The notes under the pieces were generated by a model. It saw only the letters and a list, made by a program, of their open reading frames with translations, did no database searches and had not been told where the DNA came from. From NCBI GenBank assembly GCA_002236755.2, contig NBZP02000054.1, forward strand, positions 1-64,000: a stretch of DNA of 64,000 nt, written 5' to 3'. This DNA comes from Dothistroma septosporum (Eukaryota; Ascomycota; Dothideomycetes; Mycosphaerellales; Mycosphaerellaceae). Both the position numbers and the translations under genes were made by a program. This document shows positions 11,756 through 23,488 of this stretch, piece after piece. Within the stretch, counting starts at the first letter, position 1, and each line of letters opens with the position of its first letter.

Positions 11756-13851
11756 ATGAAGCCCAGCTTGTTGCGGGTAGATCATTGTTTGGTTATGTTT
11801 AAGAGAAGGCAGGACAGCGTGCACGATTTTGGAAGCGAATCAAAAGTCTTTCCATTTCCTCATGGCGATTCAGCCAGCTCTCCAACGGAACCTTTTCAGT
11901 ACCAAAGCTTGAACGCAGCTAGGCAGGAAATAAGATTACTAGTCCTGCAACCTGGTTGTCAACACTGTCCTTTACGAAGTTCCCTCCAGCACGACAGTCT
12001 TCGGGGCAAGCTATTTATTGGACGCAAATCCCTTCTCGGCAGACCGAAGTATGAGACCGTCTCGTACTGCTGGGGCGAGCAGCGTCAGCGAAGATATTCG
12101 ATGATCGTTGTAGACGGCAAAGGACTCCAAGTTCCGAAGAGCGCCGCACAAGTGTTGAGACGTCTCCGCTACGTGGACCGGTCTCGTATACTTTGGATCG
12201 ATGCAGTGTGTATCGATCAGAGCAACCAGGATGAGCAAGCGCAGCAGGTTGCTTTGATGGGAGAGATCTACTCTCAATCGGTGCAGACAATGATTGAACT
12301 AGAAGTTTGTGATGATGTGCACGCGCAAAGAGCAGTGGCAAGCATTCATGCTTTGGTCAGCGACATGGCACGGTGTACTGCCGGATTCATAAACATCAGA
12401 GCTGTGGTCCCGGCAAACGATGGAAGCGGCGTGATGCCATTGTCGGATGAGCCTTTGCAGGCAGCTGTTGACTTTGGAGCCATGGTGGAGCTTCTCTCTG
12501 TTCCGTGGTTCAGGTGAGAGATCAAGTACCCATGGAAGACATTGTCTTGGCTGATAGACCTGCCAGTCGTGTATGGGTCATGCAAGAAGCAACTCTCGCT
12601 ACGAAGGCGACATGCATGATTGGCACTGAAACAGTGCCTCTGGTCAAGATCCTCCGAGCATGCATGTGGTTGCAATACAAAGGTCCCTTCGTTACCTTGG
12701 ACGTTCTGTCATCGCGAGGCTGGCAAGTATGCACGCACCTCTGGGACTACGCCGACCATGAGTATGGCTACTATGGAGCCAACGCCAACCGTCCTGGTTC
12801 CGAGATTGCTTGTGCTCTTGGACTCGCGCGCCGGCTCGATTGTTCGAAGCCGGTGGATAAAGTTTTCGGCACCTTGGGCTTGATGAAATGCACCCGAGCA
12901 GTAAAGTATCTCCCAGCAGATCTGATGCCTGACTATGAGAAGCCGGTTGCGATCGTGTACCGAGACGCTACCATATACGCTTTACAAGAAGATGGTGTGG
13001 GCGAAGTCTTCCGGTACATCAAACCCACGTCCCGTGAAGAGCTAGAGGACGGAATATGGCCATCTTGGGTACCGCGATGGGACAAACCATGGGGAACAGA
13101 TGAACCGCACGATTTCATGAGCACTTTCTGCCCAGACGGAGATGTCATGCGCAGGCGCCTCACAAGACCCGAACCTGATAAAAGCCCAGACATCCTCCGC
13201 GTCCGAGGCATCAGAGTGGACACTATCGAGAAATGCAGCGCCAGCCTCCCTTCACTACACCTCATCTTTCCAGCCATACTTATAAGATGGATTCAAGACG
13301 CAATCCGCATGAATGCCGTCAAGAATGTGAGCCTATCGCTGCAATCGCACGACACGCACACCGGCGCCGGACGAGCTCGCGATGCAGCTTACCAAACCTC
13401 CTTCGACTCGGACTTCCAGTGTACCCTCATCGCCGGCCGCAACCGCCTTTCTCAACGTCCCTCCGACCACGATCTCGACGGTCTCAACCAGTACGTCTCC
13501 TATCTCACTAAGCTGCGCGACTTCCCACCCGACGTTGAAGACTTGTTACCCGACGCCTCGGACCACGAGCAGCGGGCGAGTCAATATGAAGCCCTCTTCC
13601 GCAAAGCTTGTGAAGGTCGACGCTTCATTGTTACAGCCGAAGGAAGGATCGGTATCGCGCCTGGCCTTGCCGAGGAAGGAGATATTGTAGTGGTGCTGTG
13701 GGGAGGAGGTACGCCGTTCGTGTTGAGGCCGAGGGCCGATGGCATGTTCTTGATTCTAGGGCAATGCTATGTGCATGGAATAATGGACGAGGAAGCGGTG
13801 AAGGAGTGGAAGGAGAAAGGAGGTCGAGATGAGGTATTCAGGCTTTGCTGA
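11756..13851 (+). CDS. HET-domain (heterokaryon incompatibility) protein A
   Basis: Exons 11756-12513 and 12567-13851 give 680 residues. The 53-nt intron (GTGAGA...GCTGATAGACCTGCCAG) rejoins the conserved PWFSRVWVMQE motif. HET-domain landmarks are in order: YETVSYCWGE near residue 97, RILWIDAVCIDQSN near 145, the QQVALMGEIYSQS helix, then SRVWVMQEATLA near 255. The C-terminal half continues with DKVFGTLGLM, YRDATIYAL and WPSWVPRWD, usual in full-length members. HET proteins act in allorecognition and regulated cell death; no effector domain is identified here. The C-terminus (YVHGIMDEEA...DEVFRLC) matches that of the neighbouring HET gene, with which it is arranged tail to tail. MFKRRQ, 12 codons downstream, is an alternative start. 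Confidence 0.92.
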
Positions 13852-13992
13852 GGCGCTTGATGTGGGGAAAGTGGGATAGGTGTGAGGTCCCCAACTTCTT
13901 CCCAATGTAGATGTGTCTCGGACTGGTGTCTGCGTTGCGTTCAGCCCGAAGGAATCCCGGTCGTTTGGCAAGTTGCGCTTGATTTGGGGATC

Positions 13993-15980
13993 CTAGCAAA
14001 TATTGAAAACCTCGTCCGGCTTGCCCGAAGCCTTGTGCTCATCCATTGCTTCGCCGTACATGATTCCATGGACGTATGCCTGCCCCAAAAATTTCCAATG
14101 ATCGCCCCATTTGCGCAGGATACATGGCGTTCTGACGCCGTACAAGACTACAACGACGTCCCGCGGCTCCAAGAACTTTACCCCCAAGCCAATGAAGCCT
14201 TCCGTAGTTACAAATACCCGACGATTCTCGCTCGCGTCCCGGAACGCGTGGTCGAAACGTGCTGCGGACTCGATGTCTTCGTCGTCGTTTAATCGAGCCC
14301 TCCGGACACTTTTTGGGTAGACCCCATCGCGAAGCCCCGACACATAGCCGTCAAAGCTGGCGCAGTCCTCGGGAGTGACTGGCTGCCCTTCATAATTGGC
14401 ACCACCAAGCAGCACAGACGATAAGTTGCCCTGGTCCCGATCACGACAGAGCCCCTCTACTTCTTCAATCCAGCGGAGAGTGTCTCTGGGCTTTGCATTG
14501 TACTGTAATACCGTTGAGCACGTTTCGACTCGATCGATGCAACAGCCTTCTAGTGATAGAATATCGAGATTTGTTTGTAAGGGAGTCGTATCCTTGAGCT
14601 GACTTCTCTTCCCGCCGGCATCGAATATAATGGGCATGTTGATAGGGTGTACATATTTATCTCGCCTCCGTTGCCAGCGCGGAACCCAAGACAGCCAGTC
14701 GTCACCCTGGAAGTCTTGTGTCGTCTTGTGTCGGACTTTCCGGAGGACTCGTTCAACCCCGGCAGGATTTTCCGTTATAGCATATAGTGTGGCGTCCCGA
14801 TATACCTCGAGCAGAGTCTTCCTGTATTCGGGTGTCAGAGGCTTCGGCACAGTCTCAGCTCGTCTACAGCATTCCATGAGACCGAGCACTCCAAACACGT
14901 GATCTTTGTCCTCAGATGCGTCAAGGTTGATGGCTAGGCTGAGCACAATGGCCACGCTTGCGCCATCTCGACCTTGCCGAGTGAAGTGGCCGTGTTCAGG
15001 ATCGATGTGATCCCACAGGCGATGGCCGTTTTTATACCCCGCTGTACGCTTTAGAGATCCTGGGAGCCACAGCTTCTTATGTCTAAGCCACGAGCTTATG
15101 CGAACAAGGTCAAGCAACTTGATCTCTTCTGTGCCATGAACGCAAATAGCTTGACTGGCGAGGGCAGCTTCCTGCATGACCCAGAGTCGGCTGAGTACTG
15201 TCAGTGCATATCCTCTCACAGCTAAGGACTCACTTACCTGAACCAAGGACTCGAGAGAAGAGATTGCAAAGCATTCACATCTATGCGGTCATCCATGCCC
15301 ACTTGATCGTATAGCGCATGATTTTTCTCGTCATAGAGGACTGACTCTAGGTTAGTAAGATTGTCGGTTTGAGACCTCATTTCCTCCAGCACAAGCTCAG
15401 CCGCACGGATATTACTTCGGGCAGACGCTTGGTCGAGATCACCGAGATCAATCCATGTCACTGTCGACGAGCTGTAGACCTTACCCATCATCGCTACCTG
15501 GGTGCTGCGCTCGTCCGGGTTGTCCTGATCTATACAGACAGCGTCGATCCATAGCGTGCGTTCTTCGTGAGGACGACGGAGTCGGCGAAGGATTGCTACC
15601 GAGCTGTCTGGCGCCAAGAGCCGTCGATCATGGACAAAGACCTCGACTCGGTCCGGACTGTCTCCCCAGCAATATGATATGGTTTCGTAGTTTGGTCCGT
15701 CCAGCAAGCTGACATGCCTCAGTGAGCATCTTATGGGGTCGTCACCTTCTCCGGCTCGCAGCTCAAGCACGCGTATCTCCTTCTTGGCCTGGTCTAATGG
15801 ACGATACTCATACTTCTGCCGCTGCAGCGCTGGTGACGTCGAGGTCAGATCCAGTCTCTTCAAAGAAAGAGCGAGTGCGCTTGGCGGGCTTCCATCTCGT
15901 GGGTCATTTAGTGGAGTCGTCGTGCTGTCGCTCAAGTCTGCTTTTGGATTCAGCTCTAAGCTCGAAACGGGACCCTCCAT
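13993..15980 (-). CDS. HET-domain (heterokaryon incompatibility) protein B
   Basis: Exons 15980-15238 and 15190-13993 give 646 residues. The 47-nt intron GTAAGT...CTCAG lies at exactly the same codon as the intron of HET protein A, and splicing restores PWFSRLWVMQE. HET landmarks are YETISYCWGDS (about residue 97), RTLWIDAVCIDQDN (about 142), TQVAMMGKVYSSS, and then DHVFGVLGLM, YRDATLYAI and WLSWVPRW in the C-terminal half. It ends YVHGIMYGEA...DEVFNIC. It is collinear with HET protein A over the whole length and clearly paralogous. Only 141 bp separate the two stop codons. The N-terminal 55 residues are Ser/Thr/Pro-rich and differ from A. Confidence 0.92.
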
Positions 15981-16506
15981 AACCGGCTGCGCTGTCGCTG
16001 AGCCCGCGGAAGTAGAGCTGGACGTGCTGGCTAGACTTTGTCAACGTATCGGACCTAAAACACAGATCTTTGGGAGGTGGAATACAGCTAAAGGCAGGAG
16101 ATCAGCTTGACCGTCCTGTCACGGTTGATAACATATACAAAGGGCAGAGGAGGGAGGCGCAGTCGGCGGCCTCGACTGCATGCACCACGCGTGGATCCAA
16201 TAAGAAGCTGTAATGGCTTGCATATCGATCCTGGTACTGAGGGACCTGTTCGACAATGTAACGTTGCTCGACGAGACCTGGTCATGTCAGCGACTTGGTC
16301 TTTGATTTACTCGAATTTGAGAAGATGATAGCATTCAAGCGAGAAGAAGCTGAATAGAAACGAGCGATTGGAGTTGTGTTGCTTGTGGAGACCACTGTGG
16401 TCAGACTCATCCACGCGTGTGCAAGCTTCCAGCACTCTTTTGATTCCCTATCTCTATCAAGACCTCGCTGCTTTGCCGACACGACAACAGGAACCTTTCT
16501 ACTGCT

Positions 16507-17659
16507 TCATACCACCGGCTTCCTCCCAATCGTAACATAGAACGCTTGACAAGTCCCCCTCCCTCCCCTCAGACACTCCCTCATCTCTCTCCTCATCGCC
16601 TCCACCCTCTCGCCCTCCGCCTGCCCTGACGCCCTTGGGATCGCATGATGCAACATCATCGGTACAGAGACGCAATTGAACTTCCCATACTCCCTCATCT
16701 CCATCGTCGCCTCACTCTCTCCACAAAACGGCATCACGTATCGAAAAGTCCGAACCTCTTCGAAGCCCGCCTCTTCCATCCACCTTGCAGCCTTCGCGCC
16801 ACAGTGCGGGTCCATCCCCTTGGCCTGGAGGTGTGAGTTCATCACCTCGAGCCATTGCCAGGAGGAGCTGATGATGGCACCGGACTGGTCGAAGTAGTCC
16901 CAGGCAAGGTCTTGGATTTCGGCCCAGCCGCCGGGCTTGAGAAGGGAAAGTTCCTTTACGATGAAGGAAGGCCAGTCGGAGATACCGAGGATGAGGAGGC
17001 GGCTGAAGATGTAGTCAAAGAGGTTGGTATCATGTGGAAGAGCAGAGCCGGCGGCTGCGGTCCATTCTGTGGGGTCTTGGGATGAGACATTGCCTTGGAA
17101 GAAGCGGACGTTCGATCTGTGTGGGCGGATGTGAGGTACGGTGGAGAGATCGAGGCCAATACAATCTGCTTCGGGGTATGCTTCGGACATCAGGTCTGTG
17201 ACGATGCCAGTGCCGCAGCCAATGTCGAGGATGCGTGAGGCATCTCCGACCGGCGCGTGCAAGATCTGATCATCCATCACCTTTGATAGGTGTGCGGCTT
17301 GCTTTTCGAGACGCACATGTTCCGGCAAACTATGAAGACATGCTTGTCAGCACTGTAATGAGACAGCCATACGTCGGCGAGCCTTACTCATTGGGCAGGT
17401 AATATTGCGCTTTGGCATCCTGGTGGTAAGAAGGATCTCTCTGCTCTTCTGCGCCGACTGAAACCCCCCTAATCACTTTCTTGGCCTGCTCAGCGATAGA
17501 CGTCCGTCTCGCCTGCAGCTCTGCGATGCTCTGAGCATCATCTTCCAACGACAGGTCATCGTCGAGCTCGATTGTATGCGCTAGAGACTCGTCTTTCGAG
17601 TCTTCCTGTTGAAGGTACCGGTCTGTCGCAATGGAATCGATGAAAGCGACTGTAGACAT
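16507..17659 (-). CDS. SAM-dependent methyltransferase
   Basis: Exons 17659-17388 and 17329-16507 give 364 residues; the 58-nt intron is GTAAGG...CTTCATAG. The N-terminal 90 residues are acidic and probably flexible. A class I methyltransferase fold follows: motif I ILDIGCGTGIVTDL near residue 124, the acidic residue ending beta 2 in CIGLDLS, FFQGNV, then FDYIFSRLLILGI and LKPGGWAEIQD. The closest general type I recognise is the fungal TAM/Umta/LaeA-like methyltransferase group found beside secondary-metabolite genes, but no biosynthetic cluster surrounds it here. The substrate cannot be stated. Its downstream neighbour on the same strand is HET protein B. Confidence 0.85.
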
Positions 17660-18942
17660 GATAGCTTGAACACAGTGAAGTATGCCGATGCGTCAGGTCG
17701 ATGTCGATAGTTGTATACAGGACTGGCCTGTACTATGGTCTTATAAGCCTCGAGCAGCATGCCAGCGAGCCCTATATCATCGTCGTTCGCCAGTGCGATT
17801 GCAAACGTGCTTCAATTGAGCTCTCTACCAGCCACACCGCTAGTATGGTGATGCAGCACAGGAACGCCAACAATCAGCCAGCCAGTATCTCTAACACAGC
17901 GTGTGCATATGCGCCTATCGTTCAGCTACTGCAATAAGACAATGCCTTCCAAAGTCTATTCTCGCACTGAGCCGTCTACCCGGGCTCTATGCATGAGATA
18001 GCAGAGCTTTGGCTGGCTACCGTGGATCTTGGCTCCAGGTCGGCAAGACGACTATCTCAGCTTGAGTCGAATGACAGCTGCACACGAAAGAGCTAATCAA
18101 TGCATGTCCTGATCCACAGCCAGAGGCTTGCATACCGCTACTACTCTTGCAGTCCTGTGGGTGGGATCGATGCTGGTTGATAGCTATAGGCGATGCTGCA
18201 AGGTGTTGCGGTTGCATCTGCTTGAAGAGGTATAGGAACTTCGTCGATACGATGCTGATGACGAATATATGCTTTCAGGACTCGCGCAATCCTTGCCGAG
18301 ACTGTCCATCTGCTGCTCTTGGCGCCCCACCTGTGCTCAGCACATGAATGCCGTTGTCGATCCACACAGCTTCGTGTTTCGTTGGGTATTGACTATCAAT
18401 ACAGCACTCCCACAGTACAAGCCTCTCCACGACGACTCGTCGTGACACCGAGGATCGCAGGAAAGCCATCAGAAGGAGACTACGGCTGATAAGCTAAAAC
18501 ATGGACATTCCGGCCGCATGAGCTTTTGCATCCTTTTCGCCGTCAAGAGGTCCAGCCCATCGATCTACTCATACGACAGGCACACTGTGGAATGACGCAG
18601 TGCTCAGGAAGCCTCAGAACAAAAGCGATCAGCACGACATGTTCAAGATCGATCGAGTCTCCCAGGAATGCGACACCAGGCATACCGCCCAGTGCATCAA
18701 AGCATCAAGACTCAAGCTGACACCCTCGAAGTCTGCCTCCAAGACACGCCAAGCGACACAGGCAAGCAGACCATCGTACGACCGTGAATACAGCACTATT
18801 CGCCGGATTGGAAACGTGGACGAAAGCAAGAATTAGGAGCGCCAAGCGTCGATTCTCGTACATGCGTCGCAAATTCCTCAATTGTATCTTGCTCACAATG
18901 GTCTTGCCTTTTCTATCGTTACAGCCATTCCAGTAACCACAT
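17660..18942. other. Intergenic, no gene seen
   Basis: Several short frames occur on both strands but none has a domain, a splice-consistent extension or a convincing start context. Composition is ordinary, without a RIP bias. Confidence 0.6.
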
Positions 18943-19351
18943 CTATTGGAAAAGAGCACCAATAGCCTGCAAGTCATCCGGCTTGGCACCAACGGCTCTC
19001 TTGACCTCCTGGCCGTCCTTGAAGACGATAACGCTTGGCCACTCGTTCATGTCCATCATGCCCTGGAACAAATCATGTTAGAGGAATTATCAAGCAACGT
19101 CAGACTTTGGAAACCCACCTTGACGTATGGATTCTTGGTCAGGTCGACCTGGTAAGAATCGCACTTGGCGGCGTTCTTCTCGGAGTATCTTGTCGAGATC
19201 ATTAGCATCTACTCGTTGCGATTTTGACAAAGACATACTCCTCGGCGATGGCAGGGACACCATCCTCGTGTGCGTAGATCAGAACATATTTGCCCTGAGT
19301 GCCGAGGGCGCTCTGGAAGTCCTCCTGGGTGTTGAGCTCTTTGTAGACCAT
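18943..19351 (-). CDS. Small thioredoxin-fold protein lacking the CxxC site
   Basis: Three exons (19351-19239, 19188-19119, 19062-18943), with introns of 50 and 56 nt bounded by GTATGT...ACAAG and GTGGGT...TTCCAG, give a 100-residue protein. The order is thioredoxin-like: an N-terminal helix (VYKELNTQEDFQSAL), strand KYVLIYAHEDG, a helix, then VDLTKNPYVKGMMDMNEWPS with the cis-proline position, strand VIVFKDGQEV and the final helix DDLQAIGALF. The catalytic Cys-x-x-Cys is replaced by HEDGVP, so it cannot act as a dithiol oxidoreductase. One cysteine remains, in AAKCDSY. The role is unknown; redox-inactive thioredoxin-like proteins can serve as binding modules. The multi-exon structure and coherent fold make it a real gene. 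Confidence 0.8.
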
Positions 19352-20865
19352 TTTGGCGGTATGATTACGTTTGCTGTAAGTGTCTGGTCGTTGTACAGAT
19401 TGTTGCTGATGTTGTAGAACGATAAAAACAGTCAGACATGGATATCATGAAGCATCCATGCCTTCGGATTCCGTCGCCGGAGAATTGTCGCTCAGGCTGA
19501 CGTTCTTACGGACATCCCACAGCGGCGCAGCCGCGGGTCCCGAAAGGCATCGCAGATAATTTTGAAACATAGATAATATCAAGTATTTGTGACGTCCGGA
19601 CCTGCAGCAGATCTACACGGTCCGTAGCAGTCACCTGCACGCTAGTATGAGTATCACGATCCACCCACACTTTTCGGACGACGGGCGCTCGATGTCCGGA
19701 ACTCAGACCTTACAACACCGTCACGATCTGAGCACTTTGCCACTTCATGATGTCCAGATCGCGACACTCTGTGTTCGTCTTGGGGGACAAGGATGGAGTG
19801 GTGGGATGAAGCTAATGAAATCCGAGAGCCGGATTTCAAGACAAACAACTTGCAGCGGTATGAGCAGTGGATATCGAAGCGGGCTGTGGACTGTACTTCA
19901 TCGTAGAAAGACATGCAGTAGCACCAATCGTCAAAGTGCTGACCTACCCAAAAGGGACGCAGCAAAACTCGCCATGAACAAGCGCCATCCCTACCGCTCG
20001 ATCTCCAGATTCCTGTCGACGACAAACATCGATGGCTCACTCGCCACGAGTGCGGACGCATCAGGTGGCTCTAGAGGTATGGTAGATCGACGCTGCAGTT
20101 CCACCTCAAGCCTATGAATAACAATCATCCATTGTACTCATATCGAATCCCTCCGAAGAGAACAGGTCACACAGTATACAACAGCGCAGATCAGAACCGG
20201 AGTGAAGCGGTCTCTAATCATTCTCCAACACCCCTTCGTGAATGCTAGCTGGTCGCCCACAATGCGACATCACACGCTCCATGATATGCCTGAGCATGGC
20301 TTGTGATTTTCGTGCGCGGCGTGATCGCACACCGCTGAGCCAGCATCGATTGCTCTCTTTGGCCATCCGCATTCATGTGAAATTCTGCCGCTATTGGTGA
20401 AAGACGGCTACATCGGCACACTCCTCTTGGTCCATTTTAGTACCTACAATATACACATCTAATACATTCCGAAGTGGAGATGATACCACAGCGCCCTTCT
20501 GAGGGCGTTGCGAGTCCTGTCGACTCTGCCCATGTAGTGTTGCACCGCCCAATGCAATGCTGTACACACTCCTGCCCAAACGCCGCAACACAGCCAGGTG
20601 GTTGCGGCCTGCGATGCTCGAAGCAGGATCATACACTCTATCCTGACCATCACCGGCCGCGTCTCCGGCATCGCGACGTCCTAACGTGCGGCGCCTCGTG
20701 ATGGCCGCCGGAGTATCTCGACTCTACTCCTCACATAATTATACACCGTCATCCTCGACTCGGCTTTGTCCTGATTACTGCTGTGCCAGCTCACCACGAG
20801 ATGCCAGTGAACCAGTCACGGACTAGCTTCTTCACTCGGTGCGCGAATTTCTGGAGCAAGACTTT
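19352..20865. other. Intergenic, no gene seen
   Basis: About 1.5 kb separates the thioredoxin-like start from the MEF1 stop. Open frames of 135-156 codons overlap on opposite strands between about 19650 and 20115, but they show low-complexity Ser/Arg/His composition and no motifs. Nothing is supported. Confidence 0.55.
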
Positions 20866-23271
20866 CTACTTCTTATTCTTCTCCGCCCGTTCCTTCTCAA
20901 ACTTCGCGACCAACTCCTTTTGCAGCTGCGGCGGCGCAGGAGAATAATGGCTAAACTCCATCGAGAACTCGCCCTTGCCCTGCGATGCGGCGCGCAGCTG
21001 GGATGAGAAGCCGAACATACTGTTGAGGGAACAGTCGGCTGTTAGAGTGAACTCGTCGGGTCCAATTTCGGTGTCATTGATAGTGGCGTTGCGCTTGTTG
21101 AGGAGACCGACGATGTTACCTTGGAACTCGTTGGGTGCGGTGATGACTGTCTTCATGAGAGGCTCGAGGACCTGTGGTGCAGCTTTCTGGAAAGCGTTGC
21201 GGAAAGCTTGCTGTGTCGCATTCTTGAAAGCCAGCTCGGAGGAATCAGTCATGTGGGTGGCACCGTCTTCGATGACCATGGAGGTGCCAAGAACGCGGTG
21301 GCCGAGGAGAGGGCCAGTACGGCAGGCTTCCTGGAAACCTTTGTCGCAGGCAAAGAGGTACTTCTCACTGATGGTACCTCCGACAATGCGCTGCTCGAAT
21401 TTGTTCTCGCCGAGCTCGCCGGTGGGCTCCAAAAAGCCGACGACACGAGCGTAATCACCAGAACCACCTGTCTGCTTCTTGAGGAGGTGATCGAAGGGAA
21501 CGTGGTTCTGAATTGTCTCGCGGTATGCCACTTGTGGCTGACCAGTGACGACTTCGACTTTGTACTCACGCTTCATACGCTCGACATAGATGTCTAAGTG
21601 GAGCTCACCCATACCTGAGATGATGGACTCGCCAGATTCGGTGTCGACATGGACACGGAAGGTAGGGTCCTCACGCTGAAAACGAGAGATGGCTTTGCTG
21701 AAGTTCGCGGTATCCTTGGTATTCTTTGGCCTGATCGAGAGGGAAATGACAGGGTCTGGGACGAACATGGAGGTCATGGAGTAGCCAAGACCGCCATCTG
21801 CGAAGGTGTCGCCTGAAGCGCAGTCAACGCCAAACACAGCGCAGATCTCTCCAGCACCAATCTCAGAAACTTCCTCCATCTCGTTAGAGTGCATGCGCAC
21901 AATGCGCGGAATCTTGACCTTTTGACCAGTGCGTGCGTTGTAGACATTCTGGCCCTTGCGAAGTGATCCTTGGTAGACTCGGATGTAGGTGAGTTGACCG
22001 AAATTCGACTCTTCCAGCTTGAAGGCAAGGCCGACAAATGGCAGCGAGTTGTAGGAGACAAGCTTGACCTGTGCTTCGTCACGCTTGCGGTCCAGAGCCA
22101 AGTTCTCGACTTCAGACGGGTTTGGCAGATAGTCAACGACAGCATCAAGCATAGGCTGAACAGACTTGTCCGCCAGAGCTGAACCCATCAGCACTGGTGT
22201 GAACTTTAGGCCGATGGTCGCTCGTCGGATGGCGCCCTTGATCTCATCAATCGATGGCTGGCGCTCGTCTAGGACGATATCCGCCATGTCCTCGTCCACA
22301 TCTGCCAGAGTCTCAATGAGCAGCTGTCTCTTCTCTTCCGCGAATGCCTTTACATCCGCTGGCACCTCATCTTCTCTTATGGTCTCGCCCTTGTATCCTT
22401 CTGAGTAGACTGCCTTCATTCTGACAAGATCCACCACGCCCTTGAAGCCATCCTCCATGCCAATTGGGACCTGCACGGCAGCAGCGGCGATCTTCAGCTT
22501 CTGATTGATACCATCGACTGCCTTCCATGGGTTTGCGCCAGCTCTGTCCATCTTGTTCACGAACGATATTCTGGGAACATTGTATCTCTTCATCTGACGA
22601 TCGACAGTGACAGTCTGACTCTGTACACCGCTGACAGCACACAAAATCATGCATGCTCCATCCAGCACGCGCAATGCTCTTTCTACTTCAATCGTGAAGT
22701 CTATGTGGCCGGGTGTGTCGATCAAGTTGATGTGGTACGTCTCATCCTTCAGCTCTCCTGTGACAGGATCTGGCGTCTTCTTAATCCAATCGCAGAACGT
22801 GGCAGCAGACTGGATTGTGATTCCCTTCTCTCTTTCGAGGTCCATGCTGTCCATCTTTGCGCCGACTGCATCTCTGCCTCGAACTTCGTGGATATCCTTG
22901 ATTCTGCCAGTGTAGAACAGAACACGCTCTGTCGCGGTGGTCTTGCCGGAATCGATATGTGCTGCAATGCCAATGTTGCGGACTTTGTCTAATCGTGCTG
23001 CTTCGACCGGATCGAGGTTCTCGATGATGGCATCTTGTGAGAGGGATGTAGGATCGTGAGCTGCCGTTTCCTGAATTGCTGCGGCTGCCGAAGCCCATCG
23101 TCTACTCTGCCATTGCTGCAGTGTCCGTCCTGGAGGAAGTGCTATTCTGTCGTGGTTCTGGGCTCTGACGGTAGGGAGGACCGAGGAGGCGAACGTCCTG
23201 CGGGTGACATTGACATTGCGAATCGCGACATTGCGCAATGTCGACGATCGCGCCAAAGCATTTACCCTCAT
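20866..23271 (-). CDS. MEF1: Mitochondrial elongation factor G1
   Basis: A single uninterrupted frame gives 801 residues from ATG at 23269-23271. The start is chosen because it opens a typical mitochondrial presequence (MRVNALARSSTLRNVAIRNV), Arg/Ser-rich and free of acidic residues. An in-frame upstream ATG at 23310 would add 13 residues. GTPase motifs: RNIGIAAHIDSGKTTATERV (P-loop), the switch region with REKGITIQ, DTPGHIDFT (G3) and NKMDRAG (G4). EF-G domains II-V follow, including GMGELHLDIYVERMKREY and a Gly-rich C-terminus. The protein catalyses GTP-driven translocation of tRNA and mRNA on mitochondrial ribosomes. It is divergent from PRP17, with about 220 bp between start codons. Confidence 0.97.
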   Translation of the reverse strand: MRVNALARSSTLRNVAIRNVNVTRRTFASSVLPTVRAQNHDRIALPPGRTLQQWQSRRWASAAAAIQETAAHDPTSLSQDAIIENLDPVEAARLDKVRNIGIAAHIDSGKTTATERVLFYTGRIKDIHEVRGRDAVGAKMDSMDLEREKGITIQSAATFCDWIKKTPDPVTGELKDETYHINLIDTPGHIDFTIEVERALRVLDGACMILCAVSGVQSQTVTVDRQMKRYNVPRISFVNKMDRAGANPWKAVDGINQKLKIAAAAVQVPIGMEDGFKGVVDLVRMKAVYSEGYKGETIREDEVPADVKAFAEEKRQLLIETLADVDEDMADIVLDERQPSIDEIKGAIRRATIGLKFTPVLMGSALADKSVQPMLDAVVDYLPNPSEVENLALDRKRDEAQVKLVSYNSLPFVGLAFKLEESNFGQLTYIRVYQGSLRKGQNVYNARTGQKVKIPRIVRMHSNEMEEVSEIGAGEICAVFGVDCASGDTFADGGLGYSMTSMFVPDPVISLSIRPKNTKDTANFSKAISRFQREDPTFRVHVDTESGESIISGMGELHLDIYVERMKREYKVEVVTGQPQVAYRETIQNHVPFDHLLKKQTGGSGDYARVVGFLEPTGELGENKFEQRIVGGTISEKYLFACDKGFQEACRTGPLLGHRVLGTSMVIEDGATHMTDSSELAFKNATQQAFRNAFQKAAPQVLEPLMKTVITAPNEFQGNIVGLLNKRNATINDTEIGPDEFTLTADCSLNSMFGFSSQLRAASQGKGEFSMEFSHYSPAPPQLQKELVAKFEKERAEKNKK

Positions 23272-23438
23272 CTTTACGATCACAAACGAATCGATAAAAC
23301 AGAATGTCATCACACGTACCCTGACGATCTCGCCGCTGGACAATTTTTGGAGAACGACGCGATCCAAGCACGCTGACTCAGCGTTCTCGAAAGTGTAATG
23401 CGATAACCTCAGCAGTCAATTCTTCTTAAAGCTTCAAG

Positions 23439-23485
23439 GTAAGTCACGACCCTCTAACACGCGCACACACTCTCACGGATACCAG
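23439..23485 (+). other. Probable 5'UTR intron of PRP17
   Basis: AAG|GTAAGT at 23439, a perfect CTAAC branch sequence near 23453 and ACCAG at 23481-23485 form a canonical 47-nt fungal intron. It ends three bases before the PRP17 start codon. It is noncoding and lies in the short divergent spacer shared with MEF1. Confidence 0.6.
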
Positions 23486-23488
23486 ACA

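Noticed and set aside
11756..17659. HET genes plus methyltransferase as a secondary-metabolite cluster
   Set aside because: No core synthase, oxidase or transporter is present nearby, so a cluster call cannot be supported.
19647..20117. 156-codon plus-strand and 135-codon minus-strand frames
   Set aside because: They overlap each other on opposite strands and contain no recognisable motif or splice-consistent extension.
20866..23367. MEF1 extended to a start at 23367
   Set aside because: The codon there is TTG, not ATG. The ATG at 23271 opens a good mitochondrial presequence.
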